The notes beneath the pieces were generated by a model. The model was not told the origin of the DNA and made no database searches. It was given only the letters and a program-made list of their open reading frames with translations. The position numbers were made by a program, and so were the translations under genes. From Brachionus koreanus (lineage: Eukaryota; Rotifera; Eurotatoria; Ploima; Brachionidae): a stretch of 64,000 nucleotides of DNA. Below, in pieces: positions 41,664-53,315 of the stretch (position 1 is its first letter; the number at the start of each line of letters is the position of its first letter). Location: positions 921,517 through 985,516 of the forward strand of contig PJRA01000453.1 of assembly GCA_016987375.1 (NCBI GenBank), read 5' to 3'.

Positions 41664-43924
41664 TCAAATTTAATCATTCTAGATTCTCCAGACAGGAAAG
41701 CTAATCCTCATGTTCCGTAATGATACAGCTTCCTCTGCTTGATTTAGCCTGTATGTAATTTTTTTCACTTTCCAAGATGTAATTCTAAACAGTAATTATA
41801 AGAATATATAATTAGAGCCACTTTTTTCAATATTTACTATTATATACATATATATATTTCGATTTATTTAGCTAATTTCCGCTTGATTATTCTAGAATAA
41901 AATTAATTCAAACAAAAGATTAATTTTTCTAATCAGTTTCTGGCGTAGAATTTTTCGATTATATAATCCAAGACAAAAAAACTCTCAATTATATTTTTCA
42001 ATTTGGCAGTTTTAAATACGCAAAAGGTTTTTTAATTAAATGATCAATAGTAAATTAAATTTGTTAACTAAGCACTTATTTATATTGCTTGCCTTTGAAT
42101 TTTTTTTCTCATAAATAAAAACTAAAAGATTAAAACTAATAAGTGTTTTTTTTTTTTTTATTTTTGTTCGTTCTTTGTTTAAATTTTACTTTAATAAGCC
42201 ATTTTAATTTATTAGGTTAAATTCATTAGGTTCTTAAGTGGCCTTTTTCATAATCAAAGCAAATTCGATCTATTTAAATCAAAAATATATTTTCGGGCAA
42301 AAAAGTTAGCTTTATAAATTATAAAAGAGAAAAAAAAAATGATAATTTTTATTATTCATATAAAACGGTATACTTAATTTTTATAATTAAATTAAATCTT
42401 TATAAGCTTTCAATTTAGGCATATATTTAAACGTCATTTTCATAGAAAAAAAAGTCTATTTATTTAAATTTTGCTAATTTCTTTCATTTTGAATTTTTGT
42501 TTGAAATATAATTAGCTGCTTTTATTAACAGTATATTTTTATGTCATCATTTGGTTTTAAATTTCAAAAATTTCATGCGTAATCGATTTTTTTAATTTTA
42601 AATAAAAACCAATACCTAATAACAAGTCGAATGCAAAAATAATAATCAGTGAATTTTGATAATTATTTTTGCGTCGACGCCCTAATTCCTATCACTTTTA
42701 GTTCATTAGCTTTTAAAATTTTCGAATAAAAATTTTTTTCCTAAATATCAAATGAGACTAATTACTTGGCAAAATTCTAATTTTTTAGATAATCATGAAA
42801 TTTAGCTGTTCAGAAACTTCTTTTTTCAAAATTACTTTTGATAAAAAAATGTGACTTAAAATTGTTTATATTAAACGATTAGGTTATTCATAAATTAATT
42901 TTTTTTTGGGAAGAATTTTTTTGAACAGAAATTAAACACTAAACAAGCCTAATACGTGTTTTTGCTAAGCTTTTTTTTTTATTGAAATTTGAACTTTTTT
43001 TAAGTTTTTAAAAATAAAATATAGTAGCAGACAGATAATTTACAATGATAATAGTTAATGTTTAAGAGAATGATCGGATTTGCCTTAAGAACTAAAAAGC
43101 TTAATATCTAATGATTATGTAGGGAATAATTTGGCGTTCAAGCAAAAGCTAAGATTGAGCTTCACGTTTATTTGTCATAATCTGCATGTTAGGTGCTAGA
43201 TTTTTGAATCTAAAATTGTTCGAATAATTAATATTTGTCTATAAATACAGTTGGAATTTAAGAATTTATTTTTTTCATTAGTTATTAGAGGACCCTAATC
43301 TATGCCAAATCTCTCTAGATTATTTCTTTAAATTTATAATCAAATTTTAATAATAAGCTAATTTTTTATATCACGAATTTCTCAACATAAAAAAAATAAT
43401 TAAGAGTTTTCAATAAATTTCAGTCTTTCATAACTTTCAGATAGTGATCTTAGATAAAAAAATAAAAAAAAAAAGCTAAATTGAGAACTTGGTCGGTTGG
43501 TATATGGATTTAATTAAAAATGTGTGTGATAACGAAAATAGTATGACAATTATTTTTATTAATTTAAATTTGCTAGTTTATTATTAAAAAAATGATGCTT
43601 TAATTTTTTGAGAAAAAATTTTTTTTTAATTTTTTGGCGCTTATTAATTAGAGCTATTGATTTAAAGTTACAAAAAAAAAAATTTCGAGTTCTAATGGAA
43701 TAAGCACCTTGGTGTCAGATTTATTCCCTTGCTTCAAAATCATAAATTAGCATTTAATTATCGGTATGTAAGCTGTACTATGAAACATCATAACAGAGAA
43801 TAAATCTGAAAAAATTTCATTTAAAAAGAACTATTTATGTGGAAAATGCAAATTATGATCAAGAATTTTCATTTGAAAGGAATTTATTTCTCTACATATT
43901 CATAATTTTCTCTTTCACTCTCTT

Positions 43925-43947
43925 AGTCACTCACTCACTCACTCGCT
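43925..43947. repeat. Short (TCAC)n microsatellite
   Basis: Roughly five CACT/CTCA units (CACTCACTCACTCACTCGCT) about 250 bp upstream of the TULP4 start, within a C/T-rich stretch. Confidence 0.6.
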
Positions 43948-44194
43948 CATTTTTCTTTCTTTTTCTTTAAAATGAACGACATTCTAATCAAATGACAGAA
44001 ATAAGATGGAAATTTTGCCAAAGCCAGTTTCTGCTTGACTAACAATTAATCAAATTTAATTTATTTTTTCATAGATAAATAAAAATAAAAAAAAAAAACG
44101 AGTATTTTAATTAAAGTTTAATTTTAGAAAATAATGAGGAAGAATATTTTAGTTAAAAATTTAAAAAAATTATCCCATTAAATTGGTTGCCAGT

Positions 44195-47100
44195 ATGTAT
44201 GCTTTATTGGAGACTAATTTGGATGACATAAAATCCAAAGGAGATGACTCGATAATCAAAATCGATTCAAATATACAAACACTATCTTGGATGAGCAAGA
44301 CAAATATATTGAATACGGATACAACAACATCGAAAGACAAGCATCAATTTAATCAAGTATAAAATTGAAAATTTGACGAAAAAAAAAAAATTATTTAAAA
44401 ATATCTAAAGGAAGGCTGGCTGGCAACAGGCAATAGCAATTTTGTGGTCGGATGCACATACACCAGCACCGATCTGAAAGCGAAGGCGGGCTCATCGAGA
44501 GCCAACTTCAACTTGCGCGGTCACAAAGCCGACATAAAGCTAGTCCGATGGAACGAAGTGTATCAAAAATTGGCTTCTTGTGACACCAAGGGCATGATAT
44601 ACGTGTGGGTAAAGTACGAGGGCCGGTGGTCTATCGAGCTGATAAACGACCGAGGCAACCAAGTCAACGACTTTGCGTGGTCGCACGACGGTCGCCAAGC
44701 GGCCATCTGCTACCAGGACGGCTTTGTGCTAGTCGGGTCGGTTAACGGTCAGCGCTACTGGTCGAATTTGTACGACTTGTCCAACTCGTGCATCAACACG
44801 GCCACTTGGACTCCCAATGACGCATTCATTTTGCTCGGCCTATCGAACGGCACTCTAATTCTAATAGATGAAAATGGAAACATTTTAAATAGATACCCTC
44901 TGGGCACTCAATCGATTTTACACATAGCTTACAATTGTCCAAAATTTTTTATCGATGAAGTAAATGAGATTAACAAATCGGGTGCTAGCGCCGAACAAGC
45001 GCAAAGAAGTGTCGCTAGACAACGGCTCAGTTCGTCTAATTTTTCGGCTCCTACTCAAAACCAAGCCATTCCAAATATTCGCCTAAAAAACAAAATAAAC
45101 AATTCGAATTATTTAATTGCTGTTTTATTCGATAGCAATGTGATACATTTGATAAAAAGCTATGATCTTTACTTTGATCCTGTGGTAATTGAGACAAAAT
45201 TAGAGTCGGTGAGGATGGAGTGGTCTGCTTGTGGACGATATTTGTGCGTCGGCGGCCACATTGCTGAGAGTGGGGCACGCAAAAAAAGCGCCAAAAAGAT
45301 CCGCAATTTTGTCAAGTTCTACAACTTGCAAGGAAGCTTGATGTACGTGGTCGAGTTGCCGACTTGTGGCGAGACCAGCGGCAAAAAAAGTCTCATCGAT
45401 AAGCTTGAGTTGAAACAAAAAAAAAACAACGAACAACCGACACTGGCACAAAACAAGGACTTTAAGTATTTGAACGCGCTTACATGGGCTCACAATGACC
45501 ACAGAGTGTTTGTATCTTGCTCAAATCAACTACACATTCTGCGTATTTACAAAAAAATTCCATCTCTGTGTCTATTGACCGAGAATAGACTAAAATCGCT
45601 AATAAGCGAGGCAGAGCAAGTGCGAGACTTTGTTCTGCCGTCTATTCTTCAGCACGAATTGATGCAAAATTTTTTGTCCACTTTAAAAATGAAATATCCA
45701 AATCAAAGTCAATTGAGAAAATTTGTGTGCTCGTGTGTTCCCAATACAGAACGGTTACATTGTACTCTAAAGCGAATAAATATAAAAAAAAATCGTGACT
45801 ATTACATACTCTATTTGGAGTTCATTGGCGGTCTAATACCTTTGCTAAGTGCCAAAAAGGTGTCTAAACTCAAGCCAGATTTTGTCATTTATGAGCCTAG
45901 TTTTACTCTCAACAAGAACAAGCCATTTTGGAACAGCAAAAGTAATTTTTTCAATTTTTCTGCTTTTCTTTGTTGACTTTTGACGTGCTCTCGACAAGTC
46001 TCAATTAGATAAAAAAAGAGAATTTTTTTTACCAATTAATTTTCTGTGAAAAAAAAAATTTCAGATCAAAAAAATGTTTTTTTTTTTTTAGAAATTTAAA
46101 AATTTATTTAGATTCAATTTAAAGTTATTTTATGCAAAATACGGTTTAGATTTAAACAGTGAAATATTGTTGTTTTTAAGATAATTAATTTCTAAAAATT
46201 AAGAAATGTTAAGAAATTTTTCAAAATCAAATAAAATAATTCAATTTCTAAATGTTGCCGTTTACTTTATTAAAGTGCGTAAAGATGTGACTAAGGAGGA
46301 GTATATTTGTTGATATCAATGGATTAGTTAGCTAATTTTAGCATAAAGTTAGCACTAGAAAGCAAGGATTATTAAAGAAAATTTAAAAATTGAAATCAAA
46401 ATGCTGTTTAGTAAAAATTTATTTAAAATTAAAAATTCAGAAACATCTTAGTAATGATAGTTGGTTTATATCCCATTGACATGCCAGTATCAGCTCGCTT
46501 ATAAATGATAAAAAAACGCTTTGGAATCAATCTGATTTTTAAAGGTATTCTTGAATTCATCATTCATTACCCCCTTTCATAGTTCTATTCGATTATAAAA
46601 AATAAAACTAGCTATGTATTTTTGAAAAAACAGCCAAGTTCTTAAACGAGGATCTGTCAAAACATAGCAAATTAAGGCAAATAAAAATTTTGATCATAAT
46701 TTTTCATAAAGTTTTCAAGATGCGCAATTAAATTTCATCGCAGATTTTTAAATTTTTGCAGTATTTCAAAGCTTTATTTTTAAACGGTTGAAAAAGGATA
46801 GAAATTTAATATTTAAACTTTTTTATAAGAATTAGTCAATTGAGAAATAAATCTAAATATAAAAAAAAAATTAAATTCGATCAAAATTTTTACTTAACTG
46901 AAAATGGTATTGTGATATTCAAATACAAACAAAATAAAATTTCTTTCTATTTTGATAGATTTAAATTAACTAAAATAAAATATTCCAAAAAAAATTGTGC
47001 AAAAAAAGTGCAACATAGTTTTTTGTATCTTTTAAATTTAAAATAAATTATTTTCCTCTCTTTATTTAAAGGCAATCAAATCAATAATCAATTAAAATCT

Positions 47101-48657
47101 TATTGATTTTTTATTTTTAATAAAAAATAATATAGAAAATTTTTGTTATGAAATATTTTAAGTAAGAATTTTCTCGCATTTCTTTATATAAATTTAAATT
47201 TTGATTTTTTTGTATCTAAATTTCACTTTAGTCTGAAAATTAATTATGAAGAATAGATGTTTTCAAGTCTAAATCAAGATACTGCTATATTTGCCTAATA
47301 CTAAAAAGCCTAATGGGTTTTTTAGACCCCTTTTTAAAAAACCTTAATCTTTAATTAAATAGCATTTTGTTTTTTGTTTAATTTTCAAAAAATTATTTAA
47401 TCACTATGCAAAAAAAAATATCAATCTAGTAATAAATTTTTAAAAGAAAAATTTTTTTTTTTAGATCGTAACTTCTCGAAAAAAATTCCCATATCCAAAA
47501 CATTCACCGAAACCATTGAGAACCTAGAGTATGTTGATGAAATTCGCAAACGTGATGACTCGGCTTCGCTGGTCCGATCTGTTTCTTCGCTGGTTTCGCT
47601 ATCATCAAGCGATTTGTCATCTACATCTTCTTTGGATAACATATCGCGTACATCATCTACTGAGTCGGTATTCATCGACGAAGTAAATCAAGTGAAAAAG
47701 TTGAAAAATAAATTACGACACAAAAAGAATACTATTGAAAAATTGCAAAAAAAAACTCGTTTTAACACAAACCGATTTAGCCACAAGGTAAAAGACAACT
47801 CGTTGGACATGAACACAAGAACTAATATTGACTTCATTGTGGCCAAAAAGAATAAAAGAAAGAAATCAAAGCAAAGCAGCACTAGACACAACTATTTAGT
47901 ACAAGTAGTGTCCAATTTTTGGGGCACTAAGTTCAAATTTTACGGCAATAAGGATTTGCCAGAAGAGATTGGTGAAATAATGTACAAGACGTCTTTGTTT
48001 CATTTGCAGCCACGTCAAATGACCGTTACTCTTGAAGACTTGACTGATAAGGGAACTTGCCTAGGTAAGCAAGAACCAAAATCCATTAATAATCAAAAAA
48101 AAGCCAACCATTCGCTCTCGTCATCATGTTGCTCTCTTGATCAAACAATAAACTGTGATAAAATAGAGTCTAATTTGCCAGTGTTGCATCTAACCAGTCC
48201 AGATTCGACTCAAATTTACTCAAATGAAGAAGAAATGAATTGTTTGATTACTAGCCAGACTTGTCATGATTTAAACGATGCACAAGCTTTAATAAATAAA
48301 AAAGTTAAGAGAATCAATTCAGATTATTTTATTAAAATGATTAGGAATAATTTAAAACTGGGTGCAAAAACAGACTTGCATAAAATAGACGATAAAGAAT
48401 TGACAACAAAGAAAAAGTTCGTTTTGCACAATAAGCCACCGATTTGGAACGAAGCTAGTCAAGTTTATCAATTGGATTTTGGTGGTCGAGTAACTCAGGA
48501 GTCAGCTAAAAATTTTCAAGTCGAGTATCAAGGAAAACAGGTCATGCAATTTGGTCGAATTGATACCAATGCGTACACTCTTGATTTTGAGTGGCCCTTT
48601 AGCACCGTGCAAGCGTTTTCAATTGCATTGGCAAACATTACACAAAGATTAAAATAA
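44195..48657 (+). CDS. TULP4: Tubby-related protein 4 (WD40 + SOCS + tubby)
   Basis: Exons 44195-44356, 44411-45941 and 47465-48657 (introns 54 and 1523 nt) give 961 residues. The first exon (MYALLE...SNIQTLSWMS) matches the TULP4 N-terminus; exon 2 resumes with EGWLATGN. WD40-type repeats span about 60-450 (FNLRGHKADIKLVRWNEVYQ, VNDFAWSHDGRQA). A SOCS-box-like region follows, then ERLHCTLKR. The tubby domain is split into YLVQVVSNFWGTKFKFYG...HLQPRQMTV and the C-terminal LDFGGRVTQESAKNFQV...ANITQRLK, ending exactly like vertebrate TULP4. The linker inside the tubby domain is only about 110 residues, against many hundreds in vertebrates (human 1543 total). The family is proposed as substrate receptors of cullin E3 ligases. 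The long second intron shows no recognised nested gene. Confidence 0.95.
46763..46785 (+). repeat. Dispersed repeat, copy 1 (23-mer)
   Basis: A 23-nt string starting ATTTCAAAGCTTTATTTTTA inside TULP4 intron 2, identical to 52662-52684. Similarity continues for about 20 nt on the 3' side. Confidence 0.45.
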
Positions 48658-49470
48658 TTTCTTGTTATTTAGTGTTTTTTTTTAATTTTTTTTAGATCCT
48701 TTTAATTCCGACCACTTAAAATTATTGCGACCAGAAGGGTCTTAGCATTAAATTTGATAGTTTTTTTTTCTTTAATATTTAACATGTCCTTTGTTTATCA
48801 GTTTTGTATAATGTTTAATTAAGTTTAAGGTTTTGAAAAAGGGCTTTTGATTAAATGGACTAAATCGTATTTCATTTAATTAAAATAAATTTTGTTTTTA
48901 TTTTCGATTTTATTCATAAAAATCACTGATTTAACAACAACAACAACAAAATAATCTTAAATAATTAATATCTTATTGAACTAAATATGATAGCATTTTT
49001 AGATATTAACTGATCAGGCAATTAAAAAATTAATTGAAAAATATCAAAATTTGAAACACATCAGATGATTAATGAGTTTAGTTTGTAAATTGGAAAATAT
49101 ATTTTTTTTAGTATTTTTTAATTTTTTGCTGATATTTTATTTATATTTGCTTGTTAAAATTGTAAATTAAAATGTTTTGCTTACCACTATTTTAATAAAA
49201 ATCATCCCTATTTTTTAACCTATTATAAAAATACATCTAAAAGTATTATCTAAAAGGGTATTATTAAATTCAAATACAAATCAAGACTTTTTCCTTTTTT
49301 TAAAAAATTAAAATTTACTGAAGCAAAAATTTTAGAAATATTTTATTATTTTCAAAATTTATTAGTCTATTTGATTATTATTAATAATTTAAAAATCTAA
49401 GGGCTTTGTATTAGTAATAAAAATAATAATTGACTTTTTTCAATCCTAGTGGATAATGGGGAGGTGCTTA

Positions 49471-49515
49471 TCTCCTTTTCCAGTACTTTTTTGAACAACA
49501 GCTCTTATCTCCAAT
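49471..49515 (-). mobile_element. SINE tail-like fragment
   Basis: On the plus strand TTGAACAACAGCTCTTATCT (49491-49510) matches TTGAGTAACAGCTCCGATCT (38681-38700) at 16 of 20 positions, and the adjacent bases (CTTATCTCC...CAGTACTTTT) are loosely similar to CTTATTCTACCCTAGCTATT. It lies in a less AT-rich block (49441-49560). Interpreted as a second, decayed copy of the same repeat family. Confidence 0.35.
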
Positions 49516-49649
49516 GGGCATTGTATTTCTTTGAGATAATACAAGGCGAATTATTCAATTCTAAAGAAATGTAGTTCATAAAAATTAATTATTATGCTAA
49601 AAATTAAAATTGTTTATTTATTTGAAAAATAGTTTAGGAAAAGCCTTGA

Positions 49650-49690
49650 CAGGTTGGAATGAAGACTTTCCTTTCATTCCTTTCTACCTG
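49650..49690. repeat. Small two-step hairpin
   Basis: GGAATGAA (49656-49663) pairs with TTCATTCC (49673-49680), and CAGGT (49650-49654) pairs with ACCTG (49686-49690), leaving an internal bulge. Confidence 0.4.
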
Positions 49691-51065
49691 CCATTTGACA
49701 TTAATTTTGAAATAAAAAGAATAAATTTTGATAAAATGGTAAATAGTTGAATTTTTTAGGATTCTTGTGAACAATAAAGTTAAAAAAAATTTTGAGTTTA
49801 CATTTAATGCTAAGAAAAAATAATTTTGAAAATCTCATATTTAGAATTGGTTATTACTAAAAAAAATCAAGTTATTCTTTTAATAAATAGTTTAAAAAAT
49901 TAAAAATTAAATTTTTTCTTTTATTTAGATCTTGTTTTCAAAAAAAGGTAGATTTTTTGAATTAAGGGTAAGCTTTATTAGAATAAAACTTAAGGTCCAT
50001 TAAATATATATAAGGCATCATTTATTAGACATATTATTCAATAATTAATTCTTTAAAATAAGTTAAAGAACTTTATAGCTTCTTCTAGTTATATGATCTA
50101 AAATGTATTCATAGCATTTAAAAAAAATTAGATTTAAAAACTCTTAAATTTTAAATTTTTTTGAATCCATAATTGAAATAAATTGGCTTCTAATGCAGAA
50201 ATTAAGAAAATATTGAAAAATCTCATCTCTGAAAATAAAAAGTAAAATAATTGAATCCTAATAAAAAATTAAAACTCGAACAAAATTTATTTATTAATTT
50301 ATTTTATTTATATAATTTGCTTTTAAAATGTTTTTTATCGAATAAAAGTGAAACTTAAATTTTTTAAAGACATCTTAATATGTTAAAACTATTTTAGAAT
50401 TTTAAATTTAATTTTTTTTCATTAATTTATTTGTCTTCATTTTTAATAGATAAAACAAATAAAATTGAGTAAATAGGATAATTAAAATAGACGAAAATTG
50501 CATATATATATCAGGGTTTTTCAAGCTTTAATGCTTCTTGTCAATGCATGCAATATTAATTAGTTAAGCATTTATTATTAAATAAAAAAAAAAGAGGAAA
50601 TTAATTTTTTTTTATGATTGAAATTAATATAATCGAGATTGTTTTCAAAGTAATTAAAGACAAATAATTTTTCAAACTAAAATTTAATGAAAAAATTAAA
50701 ATATTTTGGGCAATAATCTATAAATTTTAATTAAAAAAAAATTAAGTTATAATTTTAAAAGACCTCTAGTTGTCTTGTCAAAAAAAAACTTTTGAATAAA
50801 ATAATAATTTTCTATCAATTGTTGACATAATTCACAAAATTGGTGATTAAATTGATGATTAAATATGAATAACTCTTTAAATTTTTGTACTTGACATTTC
50901 TCTGTTAGTCATGTGATTAAGCTCTTAAATATTTTCAAAAATAAACATAATTTAAAATCCAACAAGATGCATGCATATATTTTTTTTATGGAATAATTTT
51001 TTTTTAGTTATTTACAAAAATATATTTTGGAAATTTTTTGTTTGCTTAATTGATTTTATCACACA

Positions 51066-51968
51066 ATGCGGAGCATTTTTATATTTTTACTAGCCGCAGT
51101 TTTTACATGCAGTCTAGACTACACAGAAGTAAGCTTGAACAAAAATATAACAAACAAAAAATTTAAATTTAAAATAAATCTCAAAAATTAGGCAGCCGAC
51201 GAATTTTACGACTTTAGATGCATTTGTATTTGTCCATCATTTACAGTTATAAACGAAACGGAAACTAATCGAAAAATATACATCGATGTAATCCCGAAAG
51301 AACGATGTACTTGTGAAAATGTGCTAAGCAAATGGAAGCCAGATCAGGCCGAAATGCTAAGGCAATTTTGTCCAAGATGTAACTGTAACTATGAAGTACG
51401 AAACACCACAACAATGAAAGTGAGTTAAGTGTATCTAATGGGAAGATTTAAAAATAATTATTTCCGTAATACTAGATAGTGGTTATAATCATAATTTGCA
51501 TATTGGCGCTTCTTTTTATATATATGGGTTTTTTGTTGTGTCTAGATCCATGGATGAATCGGCGAACAAGACTTTATCAAGAACAACAAAATGAAGAACT
51601 TAGCTTGGTAAATGTTTCTATTCTTTGTGTAGACTAAAATTATAAGATAAGGTTTTTTTTATATATTAGACTAGTTGGGGAAGAATATCGGTAAGCTAAT
51701 TAAGTTCTAACCAACATTTATTTTAAAATTAATAGCATGATTTTTTTATTTATATATTTCTATTAATTAAAATATTTTTAAAATTATTTTTAAAATTTTT
51801 TCATGTTATTTTTTGAAGGAAAGTGACGATCAACCATTTAATCAAACGTCTAATTCATCAAGTCGTACCAATGTAATTAATCGTGTGTCAAAAGAACAGT
51901 CAAAATGGAAAAGACAAGTACAAGAGCAAAGAAGAACTGTCTACGATAGACATGTTTTATTAAACTAA
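51066..51968 (+). CDS. TMEM9: TMEM9-family lysosomal/endosomal membrane protein
   Basis: Single-pass glycoprotein of late endosomes and lysosomes, linked to v-ATPase assembly and to CLC exchangers. Exons 51066-51128, 51192-51423, 51480-51607, 51670-51690 and 51819-51968 give 197 residues (human 183). A signal peptide (MRSIFIFLLAAVFTCS) comes first. The cysteine-rich lumenal domain contains CICICPSF, CTCENV and CPRCNCNYE; the TM helix is VIIIICILALLFIYMGFLLC, followed by LDPW. The conserved C-terminus is WKRQVQEQRRTVYDRH. The exon 2 donor is taken at GTTAAG (51424), because GTGAGT at 51420 leaves the wrong phase; this choice gives exactly the human spacing from TTTxK to LDP. The fourth exon is a 21-nt microexon (TSWGRIS). 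A poly(A) signal lies at 52079-52084. Confidence 0.94.
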
Positions 51969-52542
51969 GCCCGCTTTCTCAAAATTAATTTTAGTTGTTG
52001 TGGATTAAATTGTTTGATAAAAAAAATTAATTTTATATTTTTTTTAAAACTTAACATTTAATTTTATTTGTAGAAAAAAATAAATAAAGCTGCTTTAAGC
52101 TTCAAAAAGACTTTTAATATTTAATTGTTCGATTTTTGAGAGATGTCAAAAACAAAATACAAAATTTTAAACAAAATACATCAATAAAAATCCTAAAAAA
52201 AAAAGTATTTTTTTGAAAAAAAAGGAACACCTTTACGGATGACAATGATAATATTGAATTTTCTTTGGCACCAAGTTACTCAATGCATTTTGTCAATGTA
52301 ATATTTTTGATATAAACATAACGAAAATTCTTCCTATTTTGCTATTTTGGTAGATTAAAATAAAATATTTTTTAAAAAATAAACTGCAAAAAAGTGCCAA
52401 ATACTTTAATTCAACTTTTTTATTAAAAATAAAATTTTTTTAATTTTTTTAAGAAATCAAATCAATAATAAATATTTTTTGTCTTTTTTTTTAAATTAGT
52501 AACAACTAAGTAAATTGCTCTTTAATTATGTATTTTTGTAAA

Positions 52543-52603
52543 AATATTTTATTTTAGTAAATTTTAATTTATCAAAATAGAAAATTTACTAAAATAAAAT
52601 ATT
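52543..52603. repeat. Perfect 23-bp inverted repeat (hairpin)
   Basis: The arm 52543-52565 (starting AATATTTTATTTTAGTAAAT) is the exact reverse complement of 52581-52603, separated by a 15-nt loop. The flank AAAATAGGAAGAATTTTTG on the 3' side also appears inverted at 52330-52345 (AAATTCTTCCTATTTTG). The structure is consistent with a fold-back element or a transcript hairpin. Confidence 0.65.
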
Positions 52604-52661
52604 CAAAATAGGAAGAATTTTTGATTGTTTTTGAATTTCACAATATCAAATTTTTGATCTA

Positions 52662-52684
52662 ATTTCAAAGCTTTATTTTTAAAC
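52662..52684 (+). repeat. Dispersed repeat, copy 2 (23-mer)
   Basis: Identical to 46763-46785; same orientation. Part of a short interspersed family. Confidence 0.45.
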
Positions 52685-53315
52685 TATTGTAAAATGATTG
52701 AAATCACATTTTTTAAAAATTCAAAATACAAATCAAAAATTTACATTACTTGTCTTTCTGAAATTTATAACATATCAAAAACATAAATTTTTAACCAGTA
52801 TTCGATATATTACAGACATGACATGTTATTAAATTACATAATCTACAATAGTGACATGTCTTGAACATCGAGTTTATGCATACAAATTTATAAAGTAGAA
52901 TTTTTATGATAGCAATAGAATAGATTATTTTTTTTTATTTTGTTGTATTACGATAAAAATTGTGAAAAGCAATTAAAATAAATGATCTTCCTGAAGTAGT
53001 GATATTTTTGTTATTTAAATTTGCATATGTAACAAATCTATTGTGGCCAAAAATCAAAACTGTGTAAGTTTTTCATAGAATTCTCTTAAGAGAATAATTA
53101 ATAATTTGAATAATTGACAAATTTGTTCAAATCGGCAATAATTATTAGTGATTGCCAGAAAATTTATAATTACTTTTGCCAATAAAAATAAAAAACATTG
53201 TTTTTCTTTTGTTTAAAATTTAAATCATAATTCATTCATATTTTTATTTTTAATACTAATAAAATAGTAAAATAATCAAAAATGTACAATAATTATTTTA
53301 TACAATTGAATAAAT

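Larger units (their letters stand above)
38069..44194. other. Gene-poor region, about 6.1 kb
   Basis: The largest gene-free stretch. Contents: a tRNA-derived SINE candidate (38660-38911), an 84-codon ORF of uncertain status (41409-41663), a GCGTCGACGC palindrome (42671-42680), and a (TCAC)n tract near 43925-43947 that may belong to the TULP4 promoter. The rest is AT homopolymer-rich without recognisable exons. Confidence 0.5.
48658..51065. other. Intergenic region between TULP4 and TMEM9
   Basis: Contains the TULP4 poly(A) signal (48884-48889), a TTCCGACCACT element (48706-48716), an (AAC)n tract (48933-48949), a SINE-tail-like block (49441-49560) and a small hairpin (49650-49690). No exon was recognised. 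Confidence 0.5.
51969..53315. other. Convergent region between TMEM9 and nAChR alpha
   Basis: Contains a perfect 23-bp hairpin (52543-52603), a second related AT-rich arm near 52330-52375, and the 23-mer dispersed repeat copy at 52662. No coding exon. Confidence 0.55.

Noticed and set aside
46840..47046. 68-codon ORF in TULP4 intron 2
   Set aside because: Composed almost only of K, I, F, N and Y as expected of translated AT-rich intron; no start context or homology.
51420..51425. GTGAGT as the donor of TMEM9 exon 2
   Set aside because: It is the stronger consensus but leaves phase 0, which gives an immediate stop in exon 3; GTTAAG four bases later preserves frame and family length.
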